Source of the DNA: Rhizobacter sp. Root1238
GTDB lineage: Bacteria; Pseudomonadota; Gammaproteobacteria; Burkholderiales; Burkholderiaceae_C
DNA length: 45,648 bases
Assembly (NCBI RefSeq): GCF_001425825.1
Contig: NZ_LMDM01000010.1
Location: forward strand, 1-45,648
Direction of reading: 5' to 3'
Positions 15,250 to 24,656 of this stretch are shown in pieces. The position numbers and the translations under genes were made by a program. The notes under the pieces were generated by a model. That model ran no database searches. It was given only the letters and a program-made list of their open reading frames with translations, and had not been told where the DNA came from. Each line of letters begins with the position of its first letter. Within the stretch, counting starts at the first letter, position 1.

Positions 15250-18066
15250 TCATGCCTGTCGCGGCCGGCCCTTGGCCAGCGCCCGCCTCACCTCGGCCAG
15301 CAGGCTGGCCGGCTGGAAATCGGATTTTTCCATCACCTGCTGCACGCGCCCGCTCAGCAGCGCCCGGTCCTGCACCGTCAGCAGCTTGGCAGTCAGCACG
15401 ATGATCGGGATGTCGGCGGTGTCGCTGCGCCCGCGCAGCGCCTCGATCACGTCGAAGCCCGACAGCTGCGGCATCATCAGGTCGAGCACGATCAGCGCCG
15501 GCCGCTGCTGGTGCACCACCTCCAGCGCCTCGCGGCCGCTGTAGGCCAGCATCGGCACGAGGCCGGCCGACTGCAGGTGCTTGCCGACCAGCGTGACGGC
15601 CTTCGGGTCGTCGTCGACCACCAGCACCCGCGCCGCCGGCAACTTCCCGTCCAGCCCGACCGCCGCCAGCGCGGCCAGCAGGTCGTCCTTCGACACCGGC
15701 TTGGTCAGCACCTGCGACGCGCCGAGCGCGAAGCCGCGCCGCGCCTCGGCGGTGATCGACACGATGACGACCGGGATGTGCCCGGTCTGCGGCTGCTCCT
15801 TCAGCTGGGACAGCAGGTCCCAGCCGTCGCGGCCGGGCAGGATGATGTCGAGCACCAGCGCGGCCGGCATCAGCGCCGCGGCCCGCGTCAGTCCTTCTTC
15901 GGCGCTGCGCGCGACCTCGACGCGGTAGCCGTCGGATTCGAGCTGCGCGCGCATCAGGGTCGCGGTGCGCGGGTCGTCCTCGACCACCAGGATCAGCGGC
16001 GCATCGGGACCGGCCTCGCGCAGCCTGCCGTGCGCCGCCGGCAGCCCCACCGGCTCGGGCAGCGGCGGCTCGCGCTGCGTCTCGTCGCCGGCCGGCCGCC
16101 ACGGCAGCCAGACCACGAAGGTGGTGCCGACATGCGGCGTGCTGCGCAGCATCAGGCCGCCGCCGTGCAGCTCGACCAGCCGCTTGACCATCGTCAGCCC
16201 GAGGCCGGTGCCCTCGTACTCGCGCGACAGCGACGAGTCAATCTGCACGAACGGCTGGAACAGCCGCCCGATGCCGTCGGGCGCGATGCCGATGCCGGAA
16301 TCCTCGACGCGGATCTCAAGGAACGACGGCAGCGTGCGCTCGGATGGCCGGAAGACCCGCGTGTCCTGCGCCTCGAGCACGCCGTCGACGTCGGCGCGCG
16401 CCACCCGCTTCATCGCGAGCGTGACCACGCCGCCTTCGGGCGTGAACTTGATCGCGTTGGACAGCAGGTTGAAGACGATCTGCTTGGACTTGCGCAGGTC
16501 CAGCTGCAGGCTGCCGAGGTCCGGCGCGCACACCGCATTCAGCCGCAGGCGACGCGTGGCCGCCTTCTCGCGCATCAGCGAGGCCGCGCTGGTCATGATG
16601 TGCGACGGCTCGGCCGCGCCCAGCTCCAGCGGCATGTGCCCCGACTCGACCTTCGACAGGTCGAGGATGTCGTTGATCAGGCTCAGCAGGTGCTTGCCGC
16701 TGACGTGGATGTCGTTCGCGTACTCCCGCTGTTCGGCGTTCAGGTCGCCGGCGAGGCCATCCTTCATCAGGCCCGAGAAGCCGATCACCGCGTTCAGCGG
16801 CGTGCGCAACTCGTGCGACATGTTGGCGAGGAACTCGCTCTTCATGCGGTCGGCCTTCTCGAGCTCGGCGTTCTTGACCTGGATGTCTTCGCCGCGCACG
16901 CGCAGCTGCTCGGCCAGCAGGTTCAGTTCCTGCAGCTGGCCGAGGTTGTGCAACGCGACCGCGAACTGCGCGCACAGCCGCTCGATGAAGCCGCGGTCGC
17001 GGGTCGACAGCGGCGCCGCGGCCGCCAGCGCAAGCACGCCGATCAGCCGGCCCTGGTAGCTGACCGGGCAGATCAGCAGCGCCGCCGGGCGCAGCGATGC
17101 GAGGCCGGTCTCGATGCGCAGCCCGCTGGCCGCATCGAAGTGCTCCAGGTAGGCCGGCTTGCCGCTGCGCGCCACCGCGCCGACCAGGCCGTCGTCGATG
17201 CGCAGCACGCCTTTCAGGTCGGCCGGCGCGTTGTGCCGCGCCACCGTGCGCAGCACGCCGCCCCATTCCTCGTGCTCGTAGAACACCGCCACCGGGAACA
17301 GCGGGTTCTCGCCGATCAGCGCCAGCGTCTCGGCCAGCACCACCTCGCGCGTGGCCTGCGCGTTGTAGAGCGTCAGCGCGCGGGCGTGCAGCGCGTCGTA
17401 GCGGCGCTCTTCGCCGACCGCCTGCTCGGCGCGCTGGCGTGCGGCCCAGTCGAGCCGCAGCCGCCATGCGATCGCGCCCAGCAGCAGCACCAGCGCGACC
17501 AGGAACACGATGAAGGTGGTGACGGTGGATTGCGAGCGCTGGTCTTCGACGCGCTCGCGCTCGGCGAGCAGCCGGCGCTCCTCGGTGTTGATCTGGTCGA
17601 GCAGCGCGCGCACGCGCTCGAGGCGCCGCACGCCGCGCGAGAGGCGCTCGTCGAGTGCCTGCGGCGTCTCGTTCGGCTGCAGCGATTCGTTCTCGTGGAA
17701 GACCTGCACGCGCGCCGCGATCTCGCCGCGCAGCTCCGCGGCCCTCGCCTGCTGCTGCGGGTTGTCGGCGGTCAGCCACGAGAACTGGCGCAATCCGGTG
17801 TCGATGACGGCCAGCGTGGCGTCGCGCTCGTCGAGGTACACCGGGTTGCGGCTCGCGATGTACGCGCGCTGGGCCGCCTCGCTGCGGTAGATGTCCGACT
17901 GGATGTCGGAGGTCACGCTGATCACCTGGTGGGTGCGGCTCACGAAGCCCGAGGCCTCGAGCGTCTGGCGCGCGAAGTTCCATCCGATGCCGGCGAGGCT
18001 GAGGATGGCGGCCACTGCCACCAGGAAGCCCGCGGTCGCGAGCTGCTGAACCGACAAACGCGTCAT
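15250..18066 (-). CDS. Hybrid sensor histidine kinase: CHASE3-GAF-HisKA-HATPase-REC-REC
   Basis: 938 residues from ATG 18066, chosen because GGAG is six bases upstream. Domains: membrane helix 11-29; periplasmic CHASE3-like region about 35-180 (SDIYRSEAAQRAYIASRNPV); membrane helix 182-201; GAF about 225-375; HisKA with His418 (SHELRTPLNAVIGF); HATPase with N-box NLLSNAIKF, DSGIGI and GTGLGL up to about 655; a receiver with Asp740 and Lys789; a second receiver with Asp862 and Lys914. It autophosphorylates and relays internally to its receivers, and probably to the single-domain regulator downstream. No HPt domain is present in the window. The signal is unknown. Confidence 0.93.
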   Translation of the reverse strand: MTRLSVQQLATAGFLVAVAAILSLAGIGWNFARQTLEASGFVSRTHQVISVTSDIQSDIYRSEAAQRAYIASRNPVYLDERDATLAVIDTGLRQFSWLTADNPQQQARAAELRGEIAARVQVFHENESLQPNETPQALDERLSRGVRRLERVRALLDQINTEERRLLAERERVEDQRSQSTVTTFIVFLVALVLLLGAIAWRLRLDWAARQRAEQAVGEERRYDALHARALTLYNAQATREVVLAETLALIGENPLFPVAVFYEHEEWGGVLRTVARHNAPADLKGVLRIDDGLVGAVARSGKPAYLEHFDAASGLRIETGLASLRPAALLICPVSYQGRLIGVLALAAAAPLSTRDRGFIERLCAQFAVALHNLGQLQELNLLAEQLRVRGEDIQVKNAELEKADRMKSEFLANMSHELRTPLNAVIGFSGLMKDGLAGDLNAEQREYANDIHVSGKHLLSLINDILDLSKVESGHMPLELGAAEPSHIMTSAASLMREKAATRRLRLNAVCAPDLGSLQLDLRKSKQIVFNLLSNAIKFTPEGGVVTLAMKRVARADVDGVLEAQDTRVFRPSERTLPSFLEIRVEDSGIGIAPDGIGRLFQPFVQIDSSLSREYEGTGLGLTMVKRLVELHGGGLMLRSTPHVGTTFVVWLPWRPAGDETQREPPLPEPVGLPAAHGRLREAGPDAPLILVVEDDPRTATLMRAQLESDGYRVEVARSAEEGLTRAAALMPAALVLDIILPGRDGWDLLSQLKEQPQTGHIPVVIVSITAEARRGFALGASQVLTKPVSKDDLLAALAAVGLDGKLPAARVLVVDDDPKAVTLVGKHLQSAGLVPMLAYSGREALEVVHQQRPALIVLDLMMPQLSGFDVIEALRGRSDTADIPIIVLTAKLLTVQDRALLSGRVQQVMEKSDFQPASLLAEVRRALAKGRPRQA

Positions 18067-18112
18067 CCGTTCTCCGTGTGCGCGCCGACGGAGGCGGCGA
18101 AGAGCGAGCGCC

Positions 18113-18125
18113 CTGTGTATCACAG
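18113..18125. promoter_or_regulatory. Short palindrome upstream of the histidine kinase
   Basis: CTGTG-TAT-CACAG is a perfect 5-bp inverted repeat, 46 bases upstream of the kinase start and downstream of the acyltransferase-like gene. It could be a regulator site or part of the read-through region; the symmetry is short. Confidence 0.25.
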
Positions 18126-18169
18126 GTCATGCGCTTTCGCCTCCGGGCGCGTCCGGGGCGGCGTGTAGG

Positions 18170-18904
18170 TTAGCGGCGCAAAGTCGTCACGAGCAGCAGC
18201 AGGCCGATCAGCACCGGCTGGTGGACCATGTAGAAGCTCAGCGACCAGCGCCCGAGCACCGCGAACGGATGCAAGGCCTTCGGCAGCGCGCCGGTGACCC
18301 ACTCGCGCCGGTTCGCGAGCACCCATTGGCCGGCGGCCAGGCCCCACCACATCACGCCGATCCACGGCAGCACCGGCACGTAGTCCTCGGTCACCGGCTT
18401 GTGCGTGATCAGGCCGACCCAGTTGGTCAGGCGGGTGTCGAAGAACGGCAGCTGCACCAGCCGGGGCAAGGCGATGGCGACGGCACCCATCAACCACAGC
18501 CAGCGCCGGGCGTTCGCGGTCAGGCGCGTGACGATCAGCATCAGCGCGATGCCGTGCAGCACGCCGAAGTAGATGAAGCTGCGCGGGAACATCAGGTAGG
18601 AGCCGGCGCTGACCAGCAGCGCGCAACCCGCCACCTGCGCCCAGCGGCGCCAGAAACGCGGCCAGCGCTGGCCCTGCTCCCAGGCGACCGCCTGGCCGAA
18701 GCCGGCGCAGAACAGGAACAGCGTGACGATGCAGGTGCGCTGCACCAGCCAGAACGGGTCCGACGTGAAGCTCTGCCGGATGAAGTGGTAGTAGTTCAGG
18801 TCGAAGCAGAAGTGGAACGCCGCCATCCACAGGATGGCGACCGCGCGCAGCGCATCGAGCCGATCGAAACGGGAGGGTGGGGAAGACGGGGAAAGCGGGC
18901 TCAT
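18170..18904 (-). CDS. DUF1624 / heparan-alpha-glucosaminide N-acetyltransferase-like membrane protein
   Basis: 244 residues from ATG 18904. It has about seven hydrophobic helices and the DUF1624 start RFDRLDALRAVAILWMAAFH, with FCFDLNYYHF, and FGVLHGIALMLIV near the middle. The end LGRWSLSFYMVHQPVLIG is also typical. Family members transfer acyl groups across the membrane or are of unknown function. It is divergent from the sugar ABC operon and upstream of the kinase gene on the same strand, with a 103-bp gap. The exact substrate cannot be inferred. Confidence 0.82.
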   Translation of the reverse strand: MSPLSPSSPPSRFDRLDALRAVAILWMAAFHFCFDLNYYHFIRQSFTSDPFWLVQRTCIVTLFLFCAGFGQAVAWEQGQRWPRFWRRWAQVAGCALLVSAGSYLMFPRSFIYFGVLHGIALMLIVTRLTANARRWLWLMGAVAIALPRLVQLPFFDTRLTNWVGLITHKPVTEDYVPVLPWIGVMWWGLAAGQWVLANRREWVTGALPKALHPFAVLGRWSLSFYMVHQPVLIGLLLLVTTLRR

Positions 18905-18972
18905 AGGGCTCGGGATTGTGCAAGAGCCGGGTGCACGCCCGGATGTCCGACCCCGGGAAAGTCCCAGGTTCA

Positions 18973-19008
18973 TGTTCTATTGTTAGAACATTAATGAAAC
19001 ATTAACAT
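18973..19008 (+). promoter_or_regulatory. Sugar-operon promoter with overlapping operator
   Basis: TGTTCTA (18973-18979) and TAGAACA (18984-18990) form a perfect 7-bp inverted repeat with a 4-base spacer. It overlaps a candidate -35 TTGTTA (18980-18985), which is 17 bases from a candidate -10 TAACAT (19003-19008). The arrangement suits a repressor of the sugar ABC operon; no regulator gene for it lies in the window. Confidence 0.5.
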
Positions 19009-19073
19009 CGCGCTCGCTTGCCGATCGGCTTGATTCGTCAGGCTTCATAAATCTGATCCCCCAGGAGACATGC

Positions 19074-20339
19074 ATGTCGATTTCCCAACGTACCGTGCGC
19101 GGCTTGAGCCTCGCGATGATGGCCGCCGGCCTGATGACTGCCACGCTGGCGCAAGCCGGTGAGGTCGAAGTCCTGCACTGGTGGACCTCGGGCGGCGAAG
19201 CCAAGGCGGCTGCCGAACTGAAGGCCACGATGCAGGCCAAGGGCCACACCTGGAAGGACTTCGCGGTTGCCGGCGGTGGTGGCGATTCGGCGATGACGGT
19301 GCTGAAGTCGCGTGTCGTGTCGGGCAATGCCCCGGCCGCGGCCCAGATCAAGGGCCCGTCGATCCAGGAGTGGGCCAAGGAAGGCGTGCTCGCCAACATG
19401 GACGACGTCGCCAAGGCCAACAAGTGGGACGACCTGCTGCCCAAGGCCATCGCCGACGGCCTCAAGTACCAGGGCCACTACGTCGCCGCACCGGTCAACG
19501 TGCACCGCGTGAACTGGCTGTGGGTCAACCCGGAAGCCTTCAAGAAGGCCGGCGCCAAGGTGCCGACCACCTGGGACGAGTTCTTCGTCGCCGCTGAAGC
19601 GCTGAAGAAGGCCAACATCGTCCCGATCGCCCACGGCGGCCAGAACTGGCAGGACTTCACCACCTTCGAAGCCGTCGCGCTGGGCGTCGGCGGCACCGAG
19701 TTCTACAAGAAGGCCCTGGTGCAGCTCGACGCCGGCTCGCTGAAGAGCGCGACGATGGACAAGGTGCTGACGACCTTCCGCAAGGTCAAGGGCTATACCG
19801 ACAAGAACGCCCCGGGCCGCGACTGGAACCTGGCGACCGCCATGGTCATCAAGGGCGAAGCCGGCATGCAGATCATGGGCGACTGGGCCAAGGGCGAATT
19901 CCTGGCCGCCGGCAAGGTCCCGGGCAAGGACTTCACCTGCGTCGCCGCCCCCGGCACGTCGAAGGCCTACACCTACAACGTGGACAGCTTCGCGCTGTTC
20001 AAGCTGAAGGACCCGGCGAACCAGAAGGCCCAGCAGGACCTGGCCGCCGCGATCATGTCGCCGGAATTCCAGGAAGTGTTCAACCTGAACAAGGGTTCGA
20101 TCCCGGTTCGCCTGAACATGGACCTGAAGAAGTTCGACGACTGCGCGAAGACCTCGGCGGCCGACTTCGTGTCGACCTCGAAGTCGGGCTCGCTGGTGCC
20201 GTCGATCGCCCACGGCATGGCCGTTCCTTCGGCCGCCGAAGGCGCGATCAAGGACGTGGTGTCGCAGTTCTGGAACGACGACAAGATCACGTCGGCCCAG
20301 GCTCAGGACCGCCTGGTCGCTGCTGCGAAGACCAAGTAA
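19074..20339 (+). CDS. gtsA: Sugar ABC transporter, substrate-binding protein (glucose/mannose type)
   Basis: 421 residues with a signal peptide ending near ATLAQAGEVEVLHWWTSGGE. It belongs to extracellular solute-binding protein family 1; features such as GGGGDSAMTVLKSRVVSGNA, HRVNWLWVNPEAFKKAGAKV and GDWAKGEFLAAGK are like those of the Pseudomonas glucose/mannose binding protein. It acts in the periplasm and delivers sugar to the two permeases encoded next. ATG 19074 follows the purine-rich AGGAGACATGC-type leader. A UUCG hairpin after this gene may raise its expression relative to the permeases. Confidence 0.9.
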   Translation: MSISQRTVRGLSLAMMAAGLMTATLAQAGEVEVLHWWTSGGEAKAAAELKATMQAKGHTWKDFAVAGGGGDSAMTVLKSRVVSGNAPAAAQIKGPSIQEWAKEGVLANMDDVAKANKWDDLLPKAIADGLKYQGHYVAAPVNVHRVNWLWVNPEAFKKAGAKVPTTWDEFFVAAEALKKANIVPIAHGGQNWQDFTTFEAVALGVGGTEFYKKALVQLDAGSLKSATMDKVLTTFRKVKGYTDKNAPGRDWNLATAMVIKGEAGMQIMGDWAKGEFLAAGKVPGKDFTCVAAPGTSKAYTYNVDSFALFKLKDPANQKAQQDLAAAIMSPEFQEVFNLNKGSIPVRLNMDLKKFDDCAKTSAADFVSTSKSGSLVPSIAHGMAVPSAAEGAIKDVVSQFWNDDKITSAQAQDRLVAAAKTK

Positions 20340-20364
20340 TCCTGCGGTCATAGACCTGCCTTGG

Positions 20365-20388
20365 ACGGCGCCCTTCGGGGCGCCGTCT
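20365..20388 (+). terminator. Perfect UUCG hairpin between gtsA and gtsB (partial terminator)
   Basis: GACGGCGCCC-TTCG-GGGCGCCGTC is a perfect 10-bp stem with a stable UUCG tetraloop, 25 bases after the binding-protein stop. It is followed by only a weak T/C run. It fits a partial terminator or an mRNA 3'-end protector that lets binding protein exceed permease. Confidence 0.65.
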
Positions 20389-20441
20389 TCCTGTTGCACG
20401 GGGATGGCGCACCATTCGCGTCTCACCCGGTTTGCCTGCCC

Positions 20442-21323
20442 ATGAAATCCTCCGCCTCTGTCCGCCTCAGCCAGTGGATGCCCAAGCTGGTCGTCGCTCC
20501 GTCGTTCCTGCTGGCCTTCTTCTTCATCTACGGCCTGATCGCGTGGAACGGCTACCTGTCGGTGTCGGCCTCGCGCCTGCTGCCCAACTACGAATTCGTC
20601 GGGCTCGCGCAGTACGCCAACCTGTTCGAGAGCGAACGCTGGTGGGTCGCGCTGAAGAACCTCGGCATCTTCGGCAGCCTGTTCATCTTCTTCGGCATGG
20701 CCATCGGCCTGCTGCTGGCCATCCTGCTCGACCAGAAGATCCGCGTCGAAGGGGTGCTGCGCACCGTCTACCTCTACCCGATGGCGCTGAGCTTCATCGT
20801 CACCGGCACCGCCTGGAAGTGGATCCTGAACCCCGGCCTCGGCCTCGAGAAGGTCCTGCAGGGCTGGGGCTTCGAGAACTTCCATTTCAGCTGGCTGATC
20901 GACCCCGACATGGCGATCTACACCGTGGTGATCGCGGGCGTCTGGCAGAGCGCCGGCTTCGTGATGGCGCTGTTCCTCGCCGGGCTGCGCGGCATCGACG
21001 ACTCGATCCTGAAGGCCGCGCAGATCGACGGCGCGAGCCTGCCGCGCATCTACTGGCGCATCATCATCCCGAGCCTGCGGCCGGTCTTCTTCAGCACGCT
21101 GATGGTGCTGAGCCACCTGGCGATCAAGAGCTTCGACCTGGTGATGGCGCTGACCGCCGGCGGCCCCGGCTACGCGACCGACATGCCTGCCACCTTCATG
21201 TACACGATGGCGTTCTCGCGCGGCCAGATCGGCCTGGGCGCGGCATCGGCCACGGTCATGCTGGCCACCGTGGCGGCGCTGGTCGTGCCCTACCTGTATT
21301 CGGAACTGCGCGCCAAGCGCTGA
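20442..21323 (+). CDS. gtsB: Sugar ABC transporter permease, MalF-like
   Basis: 293 residues, about six membrane helices, starting at ATG 20442 (MKSSASVRLSQWMPKLVV). The EAA loop that contacts the ATPase is DDSILKAAQIDGASLPRIYW followed by RIIIPSLRP. It forms a heterodimeric channel with the next permease. An upstream in-frame start would overlap the hairpin and add residues unlike a permease. It is 22 bases from gtsC. Confidence 0.9.
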   Translation: MKSSASVRLSQWMPKLVVAPSFLLAFFFIYGLIAWNGYLSVSASRLLPNYEFVGLAQYANLFESERWWVALKNLGIFGSLFIFFGMAIGLLLAILLDQKIRVEGVLRTVYLYPMALSFIVTGTAWKWILNPGLGLEKVLQGWGFENFHFSWLIDPDMAIYTVVIAGVWQSAGFVMALFLAGLRGIDDSILKAAQIDGASLPRIYWRIIIPSLRPVFFSTLMVLSHLAIKSFDLVMALTAGGPGYATDMPATFMYTMAFSRGQIGLGAASATVMLATVAALVVPYLYSELRAKR

Positions 21324-21345
21324 GCGGTCGCTGAGAGAACAAGAC

Positions 21346-22203
21346 ATGGGAAACAAATTCAACTGGCACCGCGCGGCGCTGTGGTCCGTGCTGCTGCTGT
21401 TCGCGCTGGTCTTCCTGATGCCGATGTACGTGATGCTCACGACCTCGCTGAAGGACATGAACGAGGTGCGCGAGGGCAACCTGCTGTCGCTGCCCTCCGC
21501 GCCCAGCTTCGCGTCGTGGGCCAAGGCCTGGTCGAGCGCCTGCACCGGCATCGACTGCGGCGGCCTGAAGCCGTTCTTCTTCAACTCGGTGCTGATGGTG
21601 CTGCCGGCAGTGGCGGTGTCGACCTCGCTCGGCGCGATCAACGGCTACGTGCTGAGCAAGTGGCGCTTCCGCGGCAGCGAGTTCATGTTCGCGATGATGC
21701 TGTTCGGCATGTTCATGCCGCTGCAGGTGGTGCTGCTGCCGATGTCGCAGGTGCTGGGCTGGTTCGGCATCGCGAGCTCGATCTGGGGGCTGGTGGCGGT
21801 GCACATCATCGCCGGCCTGCCGTCGACCACCCTCTTCTTCCGCAACTACTACGTCGGCCTGCCCGACGAGCTGATCAAGGCGGCGATGCTGGACGGCGCG
21901 GGCTTCTGGCGCATCTTCTGGCGCATCGTGCTGCCGCTGTCGACGCCGATCGTGGTGGTCACGCTGATCTGGCAGTTCACGAACATCTGGAACGACTTCC
22001 TGTTCGGCGTGGTGTTCTCGGGCGGCGCGTCCAAGCCGATCACGGTCGGCCTGAACAACCTGGCCAACACCTCGAGCGCGGTGAAGGAATACAACGTCGA
22101 CATGGCGGCCGCGATGATCGCCGCGCTGCCGACGCTGTTCGTCTACATCGTCGCAGGCAAATACTTCGTGCGCGGCCTCACGGCCGGCGCCGTCAAGGGC
22201 TGA
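21346..22203 (+). CDS. gtsC: Sugar ABC transporter permease, MalG-like
   Basis: 285 residues with six predicted membrane helices. The EAA loop is LPDELIKAAMLDGAGFWRIF followed by RIVLPLSTP. The periplasmic loop after the first helix (SLKDMNEVREGNLLSLPSAP) is typical of family-1 sugar permeases. It is the partner of the preceding permease, and the ATPase gene follows after 28 bases. Confidence 0.9.
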   Translation: MGNKFNWHRAALWSVLLLFALVFLMPMYVMLTTSLKDMNEVREGNLLSLPSAPSFASWAKAWSSACTGIDCGGLKPFFFNSVLMVLPAVAVSTSLGAINGYVLSKWRFRGSEFMFAMMLFGMFMPLQVVLLPMSQVLGWFGIASSIWGLVAVHIIAGLPSTTLFFRNYYVGLPDELIKAAMLDGAGFWRIFWRIVLPLSTPIVVVTLIWQFTNIWNDFLFGVVFSGGASKPITVGLNNLANTSSAVKEYNVDMAAAMIAALPTLFVYIVAGKYFVRGLTAGAVKG

Positions 22204-22231
22204 ACGGCCCGGGCTTCACAGAGAAAACGTC

Positions 22232-23299
<1,068 letters not shown>

Positions 23300-23353
23300 A
23301 GCGCGTGGTGTGACAGCGTGACCGTCCGCAAGGGCGCGGCGAGGAGGCAGGAC

Positions 23354-24553
23354 ATGACACCGATCATCGACTTCCGCTCACCCGACTTCCTGCGGCGGCA
23401 CATCCTGCACACGATGTCGTTCTACGAGGGCCGCAGCCGCGACCCGAGCGGCGGCTTCTACCATTTCTTCAACGACGACGGCACGGTCTGCGACCGCGAG
23501 ACGCGCCACCTCGTCGGCAGCGCGCGCTTCGCGATCAACCATGCGATGGCGGCACGGCACTTCGGCCGGCCGGAATGGCGCGAGGCCACGCGCCACGGGC
23601 TGCGCTTCCTTCGCGATGCGCACCGCGACGCCGACACTGGCGGCTACGCCTGGCGGATTCGCTGGCACGGCGCCGGCGGCAACTACGGCGAGCGCGACGT
23701 GCTCGACGCGAGCAACCACTGCCACGGCCTGGCGCTCGTGCTGCTGGCGCATGCGCATGCGTTGATGGCCGGCATCGACGATGCGCGGCTCGGGCTGCAC
23801 GAGACCTTCGGGCTGATGGAGCAGCACTTCTGGGAGCCGGCGCATGGGCTGTATGCCGATGAAGCGAGCGCCGACTGGAAGCTCGCGCCGTACCGCGGGC
23901 AAAGCGCGAACCTGCACGCCTGCGAGGCGATGCTGGCGGCCTTCGAGGCAACCGGCGAGGCGCGCTTCCTCGACCGGGCGCAGACGCTGGCCCGCTCGGT
24001 GACGCAGCGGCTTGCCGGGCTGGCGCAGGGGCTGGTCTGGGAGCACTACCGGCTCGACTGGTCGATCGACCGGGACGATCATGGCGACGGTACGCGTCCG
24101 CGCTGCTTCCAGACCGGGCACCATGCGACGTGGGCGAAGCTGTTGCTGGTGCTGGACCGGCATCGGGCGAGCGACTGGCTGCTGCCGAGGGCGCGCGAGC
24201 TGTTCGCCGCCGCGACGCAGCACGGCTGGGACGCGAAGCACGGCGGCTTGTTCCGCGGCTTCGGACCGGACCCTGCGGTCGTCGACCACGACAAGCATGC
24301 CTCGGTGCAGGCGGAGGCACTGGGCGCCGCCGCCTGCCTGGCGGTGCGCACCGGCGAGGGCGGCTACTGGGATTGGTACGACCGCGTCTGGGAGCACAGC
24401 TGGACGCACTTCGTCGACCACGAGCATGGGGCGTGGTACCGGATCCTGTCGCACGACAACCGCCGGCCCGGCGACGAGAAGCGCGCGGCCGGGAAGACGG
24501 ATGCCGACACGATGGGGGCTTGCTACGAGGTGCTGCGCGCGTTGGAGGGCTGA
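23354..24553 (+). CDS. AGE-family sugar isomerase/epimerase (mannose isomerase-like)
   Basis: 399 residues from ATG 23354 with GAGGAG seven bases upstream. It is an (alpha/alpha)6-barrel enzyme of the N-acylglucosamine 2-epimerase family. Conserved segments include LVGSARFAINHAMAARHFG, DASNHCHGLALVLLAHAHAL, YRGQSANLHACEAMLAAFEA, FQTGHHATWAKLLLVLDRH and KTDADTMGACYEVLRAL; the active-site histidines are present. Members isomerise mannose/fructose or epimerise glucose-type sugars. Position at the end of a glucose/mannose-type ABC operon supports D-mannose isomerase or aldose 2-epimerase activity on the imported sugar. Confidence 0.87.
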   Translation: MTPIIDFRSPDFLRRHILHTMSFYEGRSRDPSGGFYHFFNDDGTVCDRETRHLVGSARFAINHAMAARHFGRPEWREATRHGLRFLRDAHRDADTGGYAWRIRWHGAGGNYGERDVLDASNHCHGLALVLLAHAHALMAGIDDARLGLHETFGLMEQHFWEPAHGLYADEASADWKLAPYRGQSANLHACEAMLAAFEATGEARFLDRAQTLARSVTQRLAGLAQGLVWEHYRLDWSIDRDDHGDGTRPRCFQTGHHATWAKLLLVLDRHRASDWLLPRARELFAAATQHGWDAKHGGLFRGFGPDPAVVDHDKHASVQAEALGAAACLAVRTGEGGYWDWYDRVWEHSWTHFVDHEHGAWYRILSHDNRRPGDEKRAAGKTDADTMGACYEVLRALEG

Positions 24554-24573
24554 TCCTGCTGTCAGCGGATCAG
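24550..24573 (+). terminator. Hairpin at the end of the sugar operon
   Basis: CTGATCC and GGATCAG form a perfect 7-bp stem with a 10-base loop, and the stem begins in the isomerase stop codon. There is no clear T-run. It lies in the 103-bp convergent gap before the transporter permease, and is a weak terminator candidate. Confidence 0.3.
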
Positions 24574-24656
24574 TTCGAAGAGGCGAACGAAGCCGAGCAG
24601 CACGGCACCCCGTGGGGGTCAACCGCTCCAGATGAACCGCTTGCAGGTGCCCGAAC

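Noticed and set aside
13972-18168. Very long plus-strand open frame opposite the hybrid kinase
   Set aside because: It is antisense to a well-defined kinase with all motifs intact. Its translation is arginine/histidine/glutamine-rich with no domain, as expected from GC-rich codon bias.
24574-24656. A gene in the gap between the sugar operon and the transporter
   Set aside because: Only a short gap with a hairpin at its start; no start codon, ribosome site or conserved frame is visible.
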